Source: Cymbidium sinense
Taxonomy: Eukaryota; Streptophyta; Magnoliopsida; Asparagales; Orchidaceae
Reading direction: 5' to 3'
Assembly: GCA_021442155.1 (NCBI GenBank)
Contig: CM038215.1
Span: 212,468,982 to 212,532,981 of the forward strand
Length of the DNA stretch: 64,000 nucleotides
Both the position numbers and the translations under genes were made by a program. Every line of letters begins with the position of its first letter. Positions within the stretch are counted from its first letter, which is position 1. Shown here in pieces: positions 12,915 through 23,481 of this stretch. Below the pieces are notes generated by a model. It was not told where the DNA came from. It saw nothing but the letters and a program-made list of their open reading frames with translations, and ran no database searches.

Positions 12915-14010
12915 TTTTTTTCATGAGTAATATTTCTTTAGATAGAGCCCATTAGTTGGAAGCATCGGGTGTTCCCCATTACAATTAATCAGCTGATAAG
13001 ATCCTCCTTGGCAAGCCTTCTCTATGACATAGGAGCCTTCCCAAGTGGGTTCAAACTTGCCTCCCATCTTTCGATGGGTAATAATCGATCTCCTTAGGAC
13101 TAACACAAGTTCTTCTACTCAGAAAGACCTAGGGTGGACCATCTTATTGTGAGCTTGAATCATTTTGGCCTTATACAAACTCGAGGTTCTGGCATGCCTG
13201 TAGGTGACTCTCCTCCAAACCTTCGAGCTCTTCTAACCGCAACTTTGCATTCTACTCTGTAGTGATCTTGTTACCCAATGTTATCCTTAGTGAAGGGAAT
13301 TGAACTTCTAAAGGAAGAACGGCTACAGACCCATACACTAAGAAAAATGGAGTAGACTGAGTTGGAGTTTGGTATGTTGTACGGTAGGCCCACAAGGCTT
13401 CAACCAACTGCTCGTTCCACTATCATTTGTTGTCATCAAGAGTCTTCTTCAGTATCTGGATGAGAGTTTTGTTGAATGCTTTTGCTAAACCATTAGCTCA
13501 GGGGAAGTAGATGGTGGAGTATCTCCAATCTATACCATATTTTCTAGCAAGCTATTGATCTCCATGCTCTTTAATGCAATACCATTATCAAATATAATTC
13601 ATCGAGGCACCCCAAATCTATATACGGTATGATTCTTAAAAAACTAAATCACATTGTGAGTTGTGACCTCTCTGAGTGGGATGTCTTCCGCCCACTTGGA
13701 AAAATAGTTGGTTGCAGCTAAGATGAACCGATGCACCTTGGAAGAAGGAGGATCGATCGGACCTATAATGTTGGTACCCCAACACTCAAATGGACACGAA
13801 GCCAAAGTAGGGTGTAAATGTTGGGTGGTTGGTGGAGGACCACACTGTGCACCTGACATTGATGGCATCTTCTAGCTACATCCATGCAATCTGTGATCAT
13901 AGAAGGCAGTAGTATCCAAGTCTTTTGATCTTCAACTTCATCTTCGACTGATGCACACCACATGTAACATTATAATTCCACGGGCTTTATTTTTGTCTAA
14001 ACAACATAAC
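12915..14010 (-). pseudogene. Integrase remnant of Element 1
   Basis: Integrase inserts the element cDNA into host DNA in the nucleus. From the N-terminal side (high coordinates) there is a zinc-binding remnant with RRCHQCQVH (about 13850-13880). The catalytic core start follows with FECWGTNIIGP (about 13770-13800) and NYFSKWAE (about 13695-13715). The C-terminal piece contains GKFEPTWEGSYVIEKA (about 13010-13060) and NGLYLKKYY (about 12925-12950). The position after WGT, where the first catalytic Asp of the DDE triad is expected, is Asn. Frames shift between pieces and stops occur, so no active enzyme is encoded. The order integrase after RNase H is the Ty3/gypsy order. Confidence 0.85.
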
Positions 14011-14404
14011 CACATCTGGTTAAAGGATTGTCGGTACAGGGTTCCATCAACAAGAGTATAGGAAAGAGCCCTTTGTTTCACCTAATGGGCTTGAGATTTC
14101 TCTTAAGGTAGTTTGCCGATGTTAAGTAATCTATGAATGGTTGCCTCCAATCCAGCTCCTTGTCCATTTTGGCAACGACAACCTCCCCTTCAAGAGAAAG
14201 TCTCTCAATGAGTTCTGAATCAATAAAGGATAAGACTTATCTATTTTGGACCCTTATTGAAATGGACTCATCTTCCAGACATGCCAACTCTTTGGCAAGT
14301 TTCCAAGGCATCTTCATGCTTTTCTACTGGGAACCTTGATATGTAACTGGAATGGGCCAACAACTCATGGTATACTGAGTAATGATGAAGTTTGGGTTTG
14401 AGGA

Positions 14405-14700
14405 CTAGGACCCAACAACTGTTGATGACCAACTAAGAATCCTTATTGATGCTCTGACAGAAATGATATCTAACTCCAGACCAATAATCAAAGCCTCATA
14501 CTCAACTTCATTGTTAGTGCAAGGGTTGGAAAAATAGTATGAGAATCTCATCACATCATAGTTTGGAGTTAGAGGAACTATTCCTACCCCTACCTTTCCT
14601 GGCAGAATAGATCGTGGTGCTTCCCCTTTAAGAAAATAAGCGACACCATCAAAATACATCTCCATCTGGTCGCCTCCCTAAGTTCATGATTTGTTCATCG
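14405..14700 (-). pseudogene. Archaeal-type second RNase H of Element 1
   Basis: An 86-codon opening begins MEMYFDGVAYFLKGEAPRSI, continues through GVGIVPLTP and includes NPCTNNEVEYEALIIGLEL. The FDG start and the N-N-E-x-E-Y-E-A-L block are the signature of the extra archaeal-type RNase H that plant Tat/Ogre elements carry between the ordinary RNase H and integrase. RNase H removes RNA from the RNA:DNA hybrid in reverse transcription. The right end decays into another frame after EYEALIIG. The conserved block is shared almost unchanged with 42890-43070 of Element 2, which makes the family assignment firm. Confidence 0.82.
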
Positions 14701-15690
14701 GGAGATCATCACGGAGAATCGGAAGTGGGTGCTAAGAAATCGCTATGACCTTTACCGCATGAGGGTAAATGTGATGTCAAAGGAGAGTATCATGGACCAA
14801 TGAGCCAAACATCCAAAATGCGCGGTCATGTCATGAGGTACCATGATTTATTCTATAGATCAAGTTCACCTTATGAGAAAGCATGTAGTGCAGCTTGAGA
14901 TGCAAAGATCAATGCTACAATATTTCTCAAAAGTGGATAGTTTGCTTGAAGAATCGATGATGGCGAGGTAGAGTGCACTTTTCTTCCCCATCATGTTGCC
15001 AATAGAGAGAGAGATGTCTAATGTAGAGAGTAAAGGATCATATGATAGGCTGGTGAAAGAGCTTCACCAAGTATTCTTGCTATCTTGAATGCTTGTCGGC
15101 ACTTGTTATCCCACGAACTTAGCATCCTTTTCAAGTCGGAGGGCTTGCATCTCCTGATAAGTTTGAGATAAAGCTTGATATGATCCTTTTCACAAGTTAA
15201 ACTCTTGAGTGGAATTTCTAAGATATTTTTAGATCATCATCCGATTTAAATAACAAACCCAAGAAATTTTTGGACTAAGCATCTTCGATTCATCTGAGGT
15301 TATTTATCTAACACTTCAAAACTACTCTCAAGTTGATGGGCTTTTCTATTGACTACTAGATCATCAACATAACAAAACCCAATGATGGATGAGTTCATTG
15401 AAAATCAAAGACATGGGATGTAGCCATTTAGAGGCATGAAAAGAAGATTTGATCTATTTGGAAAGTAGTGTTTTCATCTTGAGACATCTTGATTTAGAAG
15501 ATCCATCCATGAAAGAGAAACGCATGAGATGAGGTGATGTCCACCATTAACTGTAGAAACTCATTCATGCCTTATTAAGTCAAAATGATGAATTTGGCCA
15601 TTCTTCTTTAATTGGGATAACACCTAACTGTAGATATTTTCTTCGATAAAGCATTTCTTAACTTGAAATGAGTAAATTAAGATTGAAGAA
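14701..15690 (-). pseudogene. Reverse transcriptase and gypsy RNase H remnant of Element 1
   Basis: The minus strand carries the RT active-site box as a CYVDDL reading at about 15357-15376. Upstream of it come pieces of the fingers and palm around 15400-15680, such as the FSFMDG-like segment near 15510. Downstream, 14780-15000 holds the decayed gypsy RNase H with the 'HKVNLI' neighbourhood. Stops and indels are frequent. The block lies between protease (17074-17600) and the second RNase H (14405-14700) as expected. A tandem duplication of the segment just upstream (15735-16515) separates it from protease by more than in Element 2. Confidence 0.75.
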
Positions 15691-15734
15691 AAGGGTAATG
15701 TTTCTATTAATTATGTGATCGCTACGAGATAGAT

Positions 15735-16515
15735 TTCTTCATATATGAGTTTTAAACTCAATCCTAACTAAGTCATTGGTTTCTTTCATTCAGAATGATG
15801 AGGAGAACCATCCGATTAATGTCTATTATTGAATGATTTCCATCAAATCTGATCTCTTGATAAGATCATCTAGATCATTCTTTAAACACACATTCTCATG
15901 AGCTAGGATGAGAAGAACTATCGATTATTTTTCAACTGAAATAATCTTGAAATGAATCAGTTGATATGCTTTAAATATCCCATATTTTTCAATTTCTAAT
16001 TTGTACTTGGACCAATGAGTTAATTTATGCACAAGATTTTAAACACAAGGCATGGACTTATTAATGCAGTCGAGATAATTCAGCATTTCTTCATAACTCC
16101 ATGTGAAATAGTCTTTAAACTCAATAGCCTAACTAAGTCATTGGTTTCTTCTTCATTCAAAGAATGAACCATGTATGTCGCGAATTTTCTTCTATCGAGG
16201 TTGATTTCTTTAGCTTGTCGATTATTGAATGATTTCTTCTTCAAATTCGGTGCCTCTTTGACTTGGAGATCATCTAGATCATCTGAAGTTTCTAAACACA
16301 CATTCTAAGAGTATGTGTGAGAAGAACCTATCGATTCCAAATGGTTGGTAACAACTAGATAATAATCTCATCATCGAACCATACCTAATCCCCCTTGATT
16401 ATGCTTCCACGTATTGTCCATAATTTTCAAAATATTTTGACTTGTACTTGGACCAAGTGTGAGGAATTAAACCTTTATGCACAAGATTTTGAACACAAGG
16501 CGAGTAAAAGTCAAA
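15735..16515 (-). repeat. Tandem duplication upstream of RT in Element 1
   Basis: Two copies of one segment lie side by side at about 15735-16045 and 16082-16510. Both contain 'aactaagtcattggtttct', 'gatcatctagatcat', 'aaacacacattct', 'cttgtacttggaccaa' and 'tatgcacaagatttt'. Element 2 has a single copy (41330-41560). The outer copy keeps a 73-codon reading frame (16080-16301, DDLDDLQVKEAP near its start); the inner copy is more decayed. Confidence 0.75.
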
Positions 16516-16828
16516 ATGTAATTCCATTAATTCTTTAAAAGTATCATCCTTAAGTCCTACATCGAGCTTTGGACTTGAGGATGATGAACCAAAAAAGAAC
16601 CTTTTCTACTTTGTGTCACTGGAAGACTTAGGGACTTCCTTAACTATCAAACCTTCAACTTTCTGAGATGTAAGTGAGGTAAGAGTTAAGGTTCCCAACG
16701 CTGATAGTTTCACATAAACTAGATAATACTTTACTTTGCTTGGGGCTGGTCTTCATCTCGTCGGATCAAAAGTCACCTCCAATGGAACCGAGAGGGTTAT
16801 GGTATACTAATCACATTAGACTCATCCT

Positions 16829-17600
16829 CTAAAGCTGGATTCCAAGTCTATATGTGAATAGTAGGGTACTCATGAAGAACATGACCTCTATGTTTAAACT
16901 AGAGGTCTCCCACCGGATCTCTATTTCTACCTCTGCCTCTACGGTGGAGGTTTCTACCCACATGTCCATATGATGGAATGAACTGGGTGGAATGTGGATC
17001 CACTTCTTCCTCAATTCTTTCTTGTTCACTTAGACTTTTCTTTTCTTTTCATTTTCTTTTATTTTTCTTTGCTTCATTTTCTTTTTCTTTTGTATTTGCA
17101 TTTAATTTTGTCCAAGTTCACGAGAAAGGGTTTTTGAGGAAGATAATAGGTCATCCTCATAAATCTCAACCTTCTAACTGAGAATGCTTTTTCCCCATTA
17201 ACACTACTCAATTCCATCTTTTGAACTTGATGCATTGATGGGAGGATGGAACAATCTTGTATAAGGCCTACCAAGCAAAGTAGTGAATGAAGTATTTAAA
17301 TCAATGATGTAGAACTTGGCAGTCTTCCAATCACCTATCTCCAATGGTAACACTATGGAACCTAAAGCCCGCCTTGATTGAATCCTCTCAACATCATCCT
17401 ATCTCCTGAGTAGAGATGCCGATTCAAATAGGCAAGGGTCTTTAGACTCATAATGTTTAATGCACCTAAATCCATGAGAACTCTGAAGTCCAACATGTCC
17501 ATGTAATGTATAAGGGATAGTTGTGCTCCAAGTCCCCAAGAAGGTCTTCATCGAAGGTGATCCCTTGGGCTTCTTTTGCATAGTGCTTCCTCACCTATAG
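16829..17600 (-). pseudogene. Protease and charged linker of Element 1
   Basis: Aspartic protease would cleave the Gag-Pol polyprotein. In the frame running from about 17500, the active-site neighbourhood reads VLMDLGALNIMSLKTLAYL. The usual D-S/T/P-G triad is seen as D-L-G. Downstream come the flap-side MMLRGFNQ piece and LLCLVGL, the counterpart of LLGRPW. The end of the domain (KAFSVR... YYLPQKPFLVNLDKI, about 17100-17190) runs into a Lys/Arg/Glu-rich linker encoded by a nearly pure TTTC/CTTT stretch at 17035-17100. Frames shift several times. The linker to RT continues to about 16520 and shows no domain. Confidence 0.7.
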
Positions 17601-17794
17601 AAAGCTAAGCATATATTCAAGATCAAGGAGGCCTTGATGATTTCATCTCTTTGGATAAGACAAGGGTATGCTTAGCTTAGATGGCAACTTTGAGAAAGGA
17701 TGTTGTAGTCCACCTTCTTCCACAAGCATATCCAAGGGTGGAGCATCCGTGGAAGGGCTTCTGATCTTCAATACCAATGACTTATTTCCTCTAT

Positions 17795-18139
17795 CTAGAG
17801 GTGCCTGAGGTAGAACCTTGCCACTATGGAGGTTGACTGCGAATCTCGAGGCAAGGTGGTGGCAAGTTCTACCTGCACTTTAGGCTCACCTACAGCTTCA
17901 CCTATGGGACTCTCAGAATCAGATGATTCCAAGTCTATCTTAAGAGGTGAACCCATAGTATTCAGAGTTGGAAGATCCAACTCTAAATCAGAAAGAGGAA
18001 GATCAAAATTGTTATAGTTTATTAGACTTGAAGAGTTATCATTAGGAATAGAAGAAGACAACTCATCAGAAGAGACACAAATGTAATTCAAATCAGCTTT
18101 ATTCTTCAATTTCTTGGAAGTATTTGGAGGTACAGTCAA
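17795..18139 (-). pseudogene. Gag-protease spacer polypeptide of Element 1
   Basis: A 114-codon opening rich in Ser, Asn, Asp and Leu (KNKADLNYICVSSDELSSSI, then PLSDLELDLPTLNTMGSPL). It is clearly homologous to 39414-39635 of Element 2 (KNKASLNYICVTSDGLSTSI), so the sequence was once translated in both. It sits between the gag zinc-knuckle-like region and protease. Low complexity and acidic serine-rich composition suggest a flexible spacer in the polyprotein; no known domain is recognised. Confidence 0.6.
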
Positions 18140-18409
18140 GTAGTGAGTGGAGTAAGGGATTTGATGCCCTTATCCGCTATACAAGAGTTCTACTAGTAGA
18201 AGAAATAAGAACTATGAAATGGAAAGTCACCGGTGTGGAAGCTAAAGTGGGTCTGACACATGGTGGTGATAAAGGGCTATCGACACATGTTGTTGTTGCC
18301 ACTTGAGCTCCCACTCTTAGAGTTGGCACGGCAACTTGCAAACCTTCTTGGTGTTGAGGTCAGGACTGCACAGAAAGCTTCTTGATTTTGAATTATTTTC
18401 TTAGAGGTT

Positions 18410-19480
18410 TTAGACAAAGAAATGTCCCAACCTTCTTTGGTTTTGGTAGGATCTTGTATCCCCAAGGATTACCCTAATGGAACTGGAAGGTTGTTCCACA
18501 AGGTATTCCTTTGGGATAACCATACACCGCCTTGAAACTATGTTCAAGCCAATCCTTGAATGTAAGCAATCCTCCAAAATGTGGCCTAGCATATGGTAAG
18601 GGCAAAAGTTTGGATCATGACTTTGCCTACTTCCTCCTCTCCTAGGCTAGCAAAAAAAATTAGGTTTCTTTAAGATTTTTTGATTACATCCCTCTTAAAA
18701 GAATAAGGTTTGTTTAAGTTATCTAAAAGAGTAGGACCATACACGGGGTGATATATATACCACTGGTGGTGGTATGGTCGAGGTGTGGTGGTGCCGCGTG
18801 GAGGCCGAGGGAGGCTGATGGTGCCTGGTGGCAAAGGAGGTGTCAAGAGGTCATGCCGATTGATTTCAAGCTCGCTTCCTTGTCAACCGCCATATCGCGT
18901 TTCTTCTCATAAACCTTTTGGGATTTCTACTTGGCCGATCCGAAAAGGTAACTATTTGGCCTCTCCTTGTAGACTATCTGCTTTATTGATTAGCTTCTCA
19001 AATATCTTTATGGTGAAGCCCTTAAGCATGAAGGCGACTGGGCCATGGATATTCTTCAAGAAAATCTTGATGGCATGCTATTCAGACAACCGTGGTTCAC
19101 ACTTCATACTTTGCCATCGAGAATATAATCAAGTGACTCACTGTGTATGGCTACAATGAGATCACCTATAAGTAACCCTTGCGAGCTCAACAAATCTCTT
19201 GATAAAGAGTTGCTCTAACTCACCAAATGTAACTTACTGGAGTTCAACATACCAATCAAAGGCAATACCCATTACGACAAAGAGTTTAAAGAGTAAAGCA
19301 TCGCACCGTGCAACAATTGGCCCCAAGTGAGCTATATGCTACCTCATTCCCACGCCATCAAAGCTCTTGAAGGAAGGAGGCACAAAACCCTTGGGATACT
19401 GGATAACAATGAATTCCTCTAGGTAGGGTATACCTAATAGAACCGATGATCCTCCCCGGGAATGAGCCAAGGCTTCCTTC
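18410..19480 (-). pseudogene. Gag remnant of Element 1
   Basis: Decayed retrotransposon gag. In minus-strand order there is a PPSFKSFDG start (about 19400-19375), IAFDWY and ELEQLFIKRFVE (about 19195-19270), MKCEPRLSE (about 19080-19105), and MLKGFTIKIFEKLINKA (about 18980-19030). A His/Cys piece, HMLGHILEDCLHSRIG (about 18545-18595), may be a worn zinc-knuckle-like motif. Gag forms the particle in which reverse transcription occurs. The reading frame changes repeatedly and several stops interrupt it. The plus-strand ORF at 18785-19159 is a shadow of this region. Confidence 0.75.
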
Positions 19481-20629
19481 TCCTGCTATTCAACCATGGA
19501 TTTTAGATCTCTTTTTTATATGGAGGTATTATCCACTACCTTCCTATACAGACTGGTGCTACCTTGCTTAATGGGAGGTAGAGTCTTAACTGGATCTAAG
19601 ACATGCACTAATTCAGGCTGACTGACATCGACTATGCTAGGATGAACTGGAAGGGCTTGCTTCTGAAGCACTGACACTGCTGCCAACAAGTCCTATAACT
19701 GCTGTGCCATCCTATCAATCTATTCATATTTTTGCCTTAACTAAAGTCAGAGGTGATGGGCTGATTGGTGTCTCCTTGATCACCCTCATCACCTTCCATG
19801 GCTTGTTGCTCCCTAAGAAGAGAACCTCTAGTATCGACCATGCATACACGGTGAATCCCCATCAAGTCATCTTCAGGGATCAAAGCTAACTCTTTCTTCA
19901 TCGACCATGCATCTAAGATCTCCTTTTCTCATAAAATAGTGCAACTATCTCATAAGGATTGATCTAACTCTATAGTACAAATAATTTTGAGTGATCTATC
20001 ATGAACTAAGAGGCACACTTCACTGGAGAGTCAATCTGCGGACTCATCACCAAGAATGATAATCTATCATCAGGTAATAGGGTAACAATCTTGAGATGAT
20101 CCTCTACCACTGCTGTCACTGAACTGTCATCTAGAATATCTCTAATAGTAGTCACCATCTTCGCATCCGGCTAAATGGGTGGAGTTGGTGAAGGAACAAC
20201 CAGATGCTCAGGTACCTCCGCACACCAGGGGCGTAGCGAGGGAGAGCTCCCCTACCACAATGGGTGGTGTAGGAGAGTGGGATCCTTGGCCATAGCCATC
20301 ACCAACGGTATGTTTCTCTGATGTGGCCTTCATGGCCTTTGATGGAGTAGATGCTGAAGCAGCTATGGCAGGGGTAAAGAAGTGGGTGGAGACACCACCG
20401 ACTCTCTATGTCTGAGCGCCTCATGGCTAGTCCCGGAGGAGGATGCTATCGATGATCGATGCAAGGCCGAGCCGGAAAGTCAACTAAAAGTAGAGTGATG
20501 GCCGAACCTCCATCCCCTGGTGATGTGATGTATGGGCCTCATGCCCTCTCTGACCGCCTCTCCTATCAGGTGAGAGATAACATATCATAAATCGAACTGA
20601 GTATCGAACGCCGAGCATCCAGAGCTCGC
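19481..20629 (-). other. Degenerate region between ORF1-like and gag of Element 1
   Basis: No continuous frame and no domain can be recognised. It is the counterpart of about 37300-38030 in Element 2 and probably held the end of the upstream ORF and the start of gag. GC content is higher than in the LTRs, which fits former coding sequence. Confidence 0.5.
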
Positions 20630-21377
20630 CTACCCATGTAGAATAGAATGAAGGCCGGTGTACGACCTCCTACTCTGAGAAACTGTGTCTTGCAGATGCA
20701 CCATTGGAGGAGGTGATGAACGAATCCTCCTAGCATCCTCTCTATCTAATCTTGAGAGTGGATGAAATTGGTTTTCCATAACCAGTGGTGTTTTGATCAT
20801 AGTAGACTCATCCATAGTTGACCCGGCAGCTGCCTCAAGCCCTCTAACTATCCTAGTATGGAACCATTTGACCATACAGTTCTTATTTCTGCTGAGTGCT
20901 GGTAGGATGAGAGGAGTGTGAGCTAGACCCATACTAAAATGTAGGGGAGGCAAGCCCTGGAACCAGGGGAGCCTTACCCTTGGAGGGTACAAATGATAGG
21001 GTGCTAGCTCACACCGGGGCAATATGGGAAACTCTAGGATAAACTACCACCGCTAAATCTTTGCAAACCATCAAGTGTGGTACACCACAACTTTCCTCTC
21101 TGAGGAGATATGAATGGTAAGTGTACTCGATGATCGCCGCCCCACCACTTCGGCCGACTATGGAGGGAATGCCCTCACAAGTAATCTTGGCCCTCTCAAA
21201 TACATGGCTAAAGTGGATCAAATGGGTGTAATGCAAACAAGGTAAGTCAGCCTCATCCAATGCTAGATCCATGCCATGAGGGAAGGTAAAGACAAATTTC
21301 TGTGATCCTACCATTGTACTAACTGAAATTGAAACTAAAAACTGCACTAACTGAAAAAGATCTGCAATGAGAAACAA
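20630..21377 (-). pseudogene. Extra ORF upstream of gag in Element 1 (ORF1-like)
   Basis: Two overlapping minus-strand openings, 122 codons (21009-21377) and 130 codons (20630-21022), overlap by 14 bases in different frames, as if one ORF of about 250 codons had suffered a frameshift near 21015. The first begins just inside the hairpin-array boundary. It contains FVFTFPHGMDLALDEADLPC and IPSIVGRSGGAA. Element 2 has a worse-preserved counterpart at 36330-37300. An ORF of unknown function ahead of gag is typical of Ogre-type elements. I recognise no domain. These are the longest open frames in the element interior, but the frameshift and lack of a known family argue for a decayed gene. Confidence 0.5.
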
Positions 21378-21424
21378 ACTTGCGTCAATTTTTTATCTCT
21401 ATAGATTTTAAATTTTTTGAATTT

Positions 21425-23240
21425 TGAAAATTTGAACCCACATCCAACAACTTGGAAGTGTTAAGTGGGGTTCAAATGAATTTGGAAAGATTGAAAAAGA
21501 GGAATTTGAGTATGAATCCAAACTTCAACAAATTTAGTATGTTGAAATATGGATTCAAGATTTTGATAAGATGCTTCCATAGGTTCATTTTGTTTTGAAT
21601 TTTGATTTGATTTGAGGACCCTTCCTTTAAAAATTTGGGTATGTTAAAGGGTCAAATGATTTTGTGTTGTTTGAATATTTTGGAATTTTTCACTTACTTA
21701 GCAAATTTAGGTATGCTAGGTAAAGTGAAAGTGATTGTTTCTTTTAAGAATTTTGTTTTGATTTGAGTTTGGAAAATTTTGGAATTCTTACTTGGAAAAT
21801 TTAGGTTTTATTAGTGAAGAACCCAAGAGTAGTTTGTTTGATTTTGAAAAATAGGATTCTTAGCAAATTTAGGTATGCTATGAAAATCCTAAGTGTTTCA
21901 TTTGTTTGGAAAATTTTGATTTTTAAAAAGGGTAAGATCCTTAGCAAATTTGCTAAGGGATCCTAAGTGTTTTGTTTTTTTTGAAATGATTGAAAGTGGA
22001 GATTCAACTTTAGCAAATTTGGTATGCTAAAGTTGAAATCCCACTTGGTTTTATGAAATGGAAATTTCACTTAACAAATTTGAGTATGCTAAATGAAATT
22101 CCAAATGGTGTGTTTGAAATTTTGATTTATTTTGGTTTTTGAAAATGGAAACTTCTCCTTAGCAAATTTGGTATGCTAAGGGAAGAAGTTCCAAAGGAGT
22201 GAGAAATTTTTGTTTTGAGTTTGGAAACTTTACTTAGCAAATTCGAATGTGCTAGGTGAAGTTCCAAAATATGTTTCGAAAAGTTTTGAATTTTTGTTTT
22301 CATTTGGAAACTTTACTTAACAAATTTGGGTATGTTAAATGAAGTTCCAAATATTGTTTGAAAATTTTGAAATTTTTGGATTTGGAGACTTCACTTAACA
22401 AATTTGGATATGTTAAATGAAGTTCCAAATGTTTAGAATTTTGAAAATTTTTTGATTTTGATTTGGAAACTACTTAACAAATTTGTGTATGTTAAATGAA
22501 CTTCCAAAATGTGTTTAGAATTTTGAATTTTTTTGGATTTTGATTTTGGAAACCTTACATAACAAATTTGTGTATGTTAAATGAAGTTCCAAAATGTGTT
22601 TAAAATTTTGAAAATTTTTTGGATTTTGACTTTGGATTTTAAAACTTTACTTAGCAAATTTCATTATGTTAAGTGAAATTCCAAATGTGTGTTTGAAAAG
22701 TTTTTAAATATGATTGCTGATTTTGATGTTTTGAAAAGAGGACCACCATTCAACAAATTTAAGTATGTAGTGTGGAGATCAATTTTATTTTTGAAATATG
22801 AAAATTTTATTTTATGTGTGATTGTTGCTTTTTGAAAGAGAGGAATTCCAACTTAAAACATATGTGAGATATGTTTAAGTAGGATTTCCTAAATGATATT
22901 TTATTTTAGTTGGGAATGAAATCTTCATTTAATAAATTTAAGTTTATTAAATGAAGGTATTCATGTGTGCTTTTTGAAAATTTTGATTTTGTTTACAAAA
23001 GAACTTTACATTCAAGTGTGAATGTATTGAATAGAAGAATTCATATGTGCTTTTTTGAAAATTTTGATTGTGATTATGATTTTTGGAAAACATGATTGTT
23101 CTTTTTGTTTTGAAATTGAAATCTTCATCAAAGTGAATTGAAAGAAGATGTTCATTTATGCTTTTAGAAAATGTTATTAGTTTTATTTTGAAAATCCCTA
23201 CATGTAACAAGGAAGTTTTTAGAGATGTTTCTTTCTTTAT
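21425..23240 (-). repeat. Leader hairpin-repeat array of Element 1
   Basis: About 20 degenerate tandem units of 70-110 bp, each an inverted repeat around an AT-rich loop near 'aaatttgggta'. Examples are 21513-21558 (TGAATCCA/TGGATTCA plus TCAACA/TGTTGA), 21996-22044 (GTGG...CCAC with AACTTTAGCA/TGCTAAAGTT), 22147-22192 (TCCTTAGCA against TGCTAAGGGA) and 22923-22956 (perfect 14-bp arm CTTCATTTAATAAA, 6-base loop). Arm sequences differ between units while pairing is kept. The array lies between the primer binding site and the ORF1-like gene, so it would be in the 5' leader RNA. Confidence 0.85.
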
Positions 23241-23463
23241 TTTAAATCTTTTCATTTTACCCATTGGAGGAACCCAATGGGGGTTTTAAGGCCAACAAAG
23301 AATGTGGTCCGAAAACCTAAAGATGTTGGCTAACTTAACTCAAGAATGAAATGAGCTAAGTGCCAAAGGAAAGAAGGATAGTCTTGAATTCATACCAAAG
23401 TACAAACACACTATCGATACTCAAAGACAACGATCATTTACCAAAGATGGAGAGAGGAACCAT

Positions 23464-23480
23464 CCCCAGTGGAGTCACCA
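23464..23480 (-). other. Primer binding site of Element 1
   Basis: In element sense the site reads TGGTGACTCCACTGGGG directly inside the 5' LTR. It fits the complement of the 3' end of plant tRNA-Arg (ACG) as I recall it, with two mismatches, both C-to-T or G-to-A at former CpG sites. The matching place in Element 2 (about 33945-33965) is decayed and partly deleted. Confidence 0.7.
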
Positions 23481-23481
23481 A

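Noticed and set aside
18785..19159. 124-codon plus-strand ORF
   Set aside because: It is the antisense of the Element 1 gag remnant; the minus strand shows conserved gag motifs.
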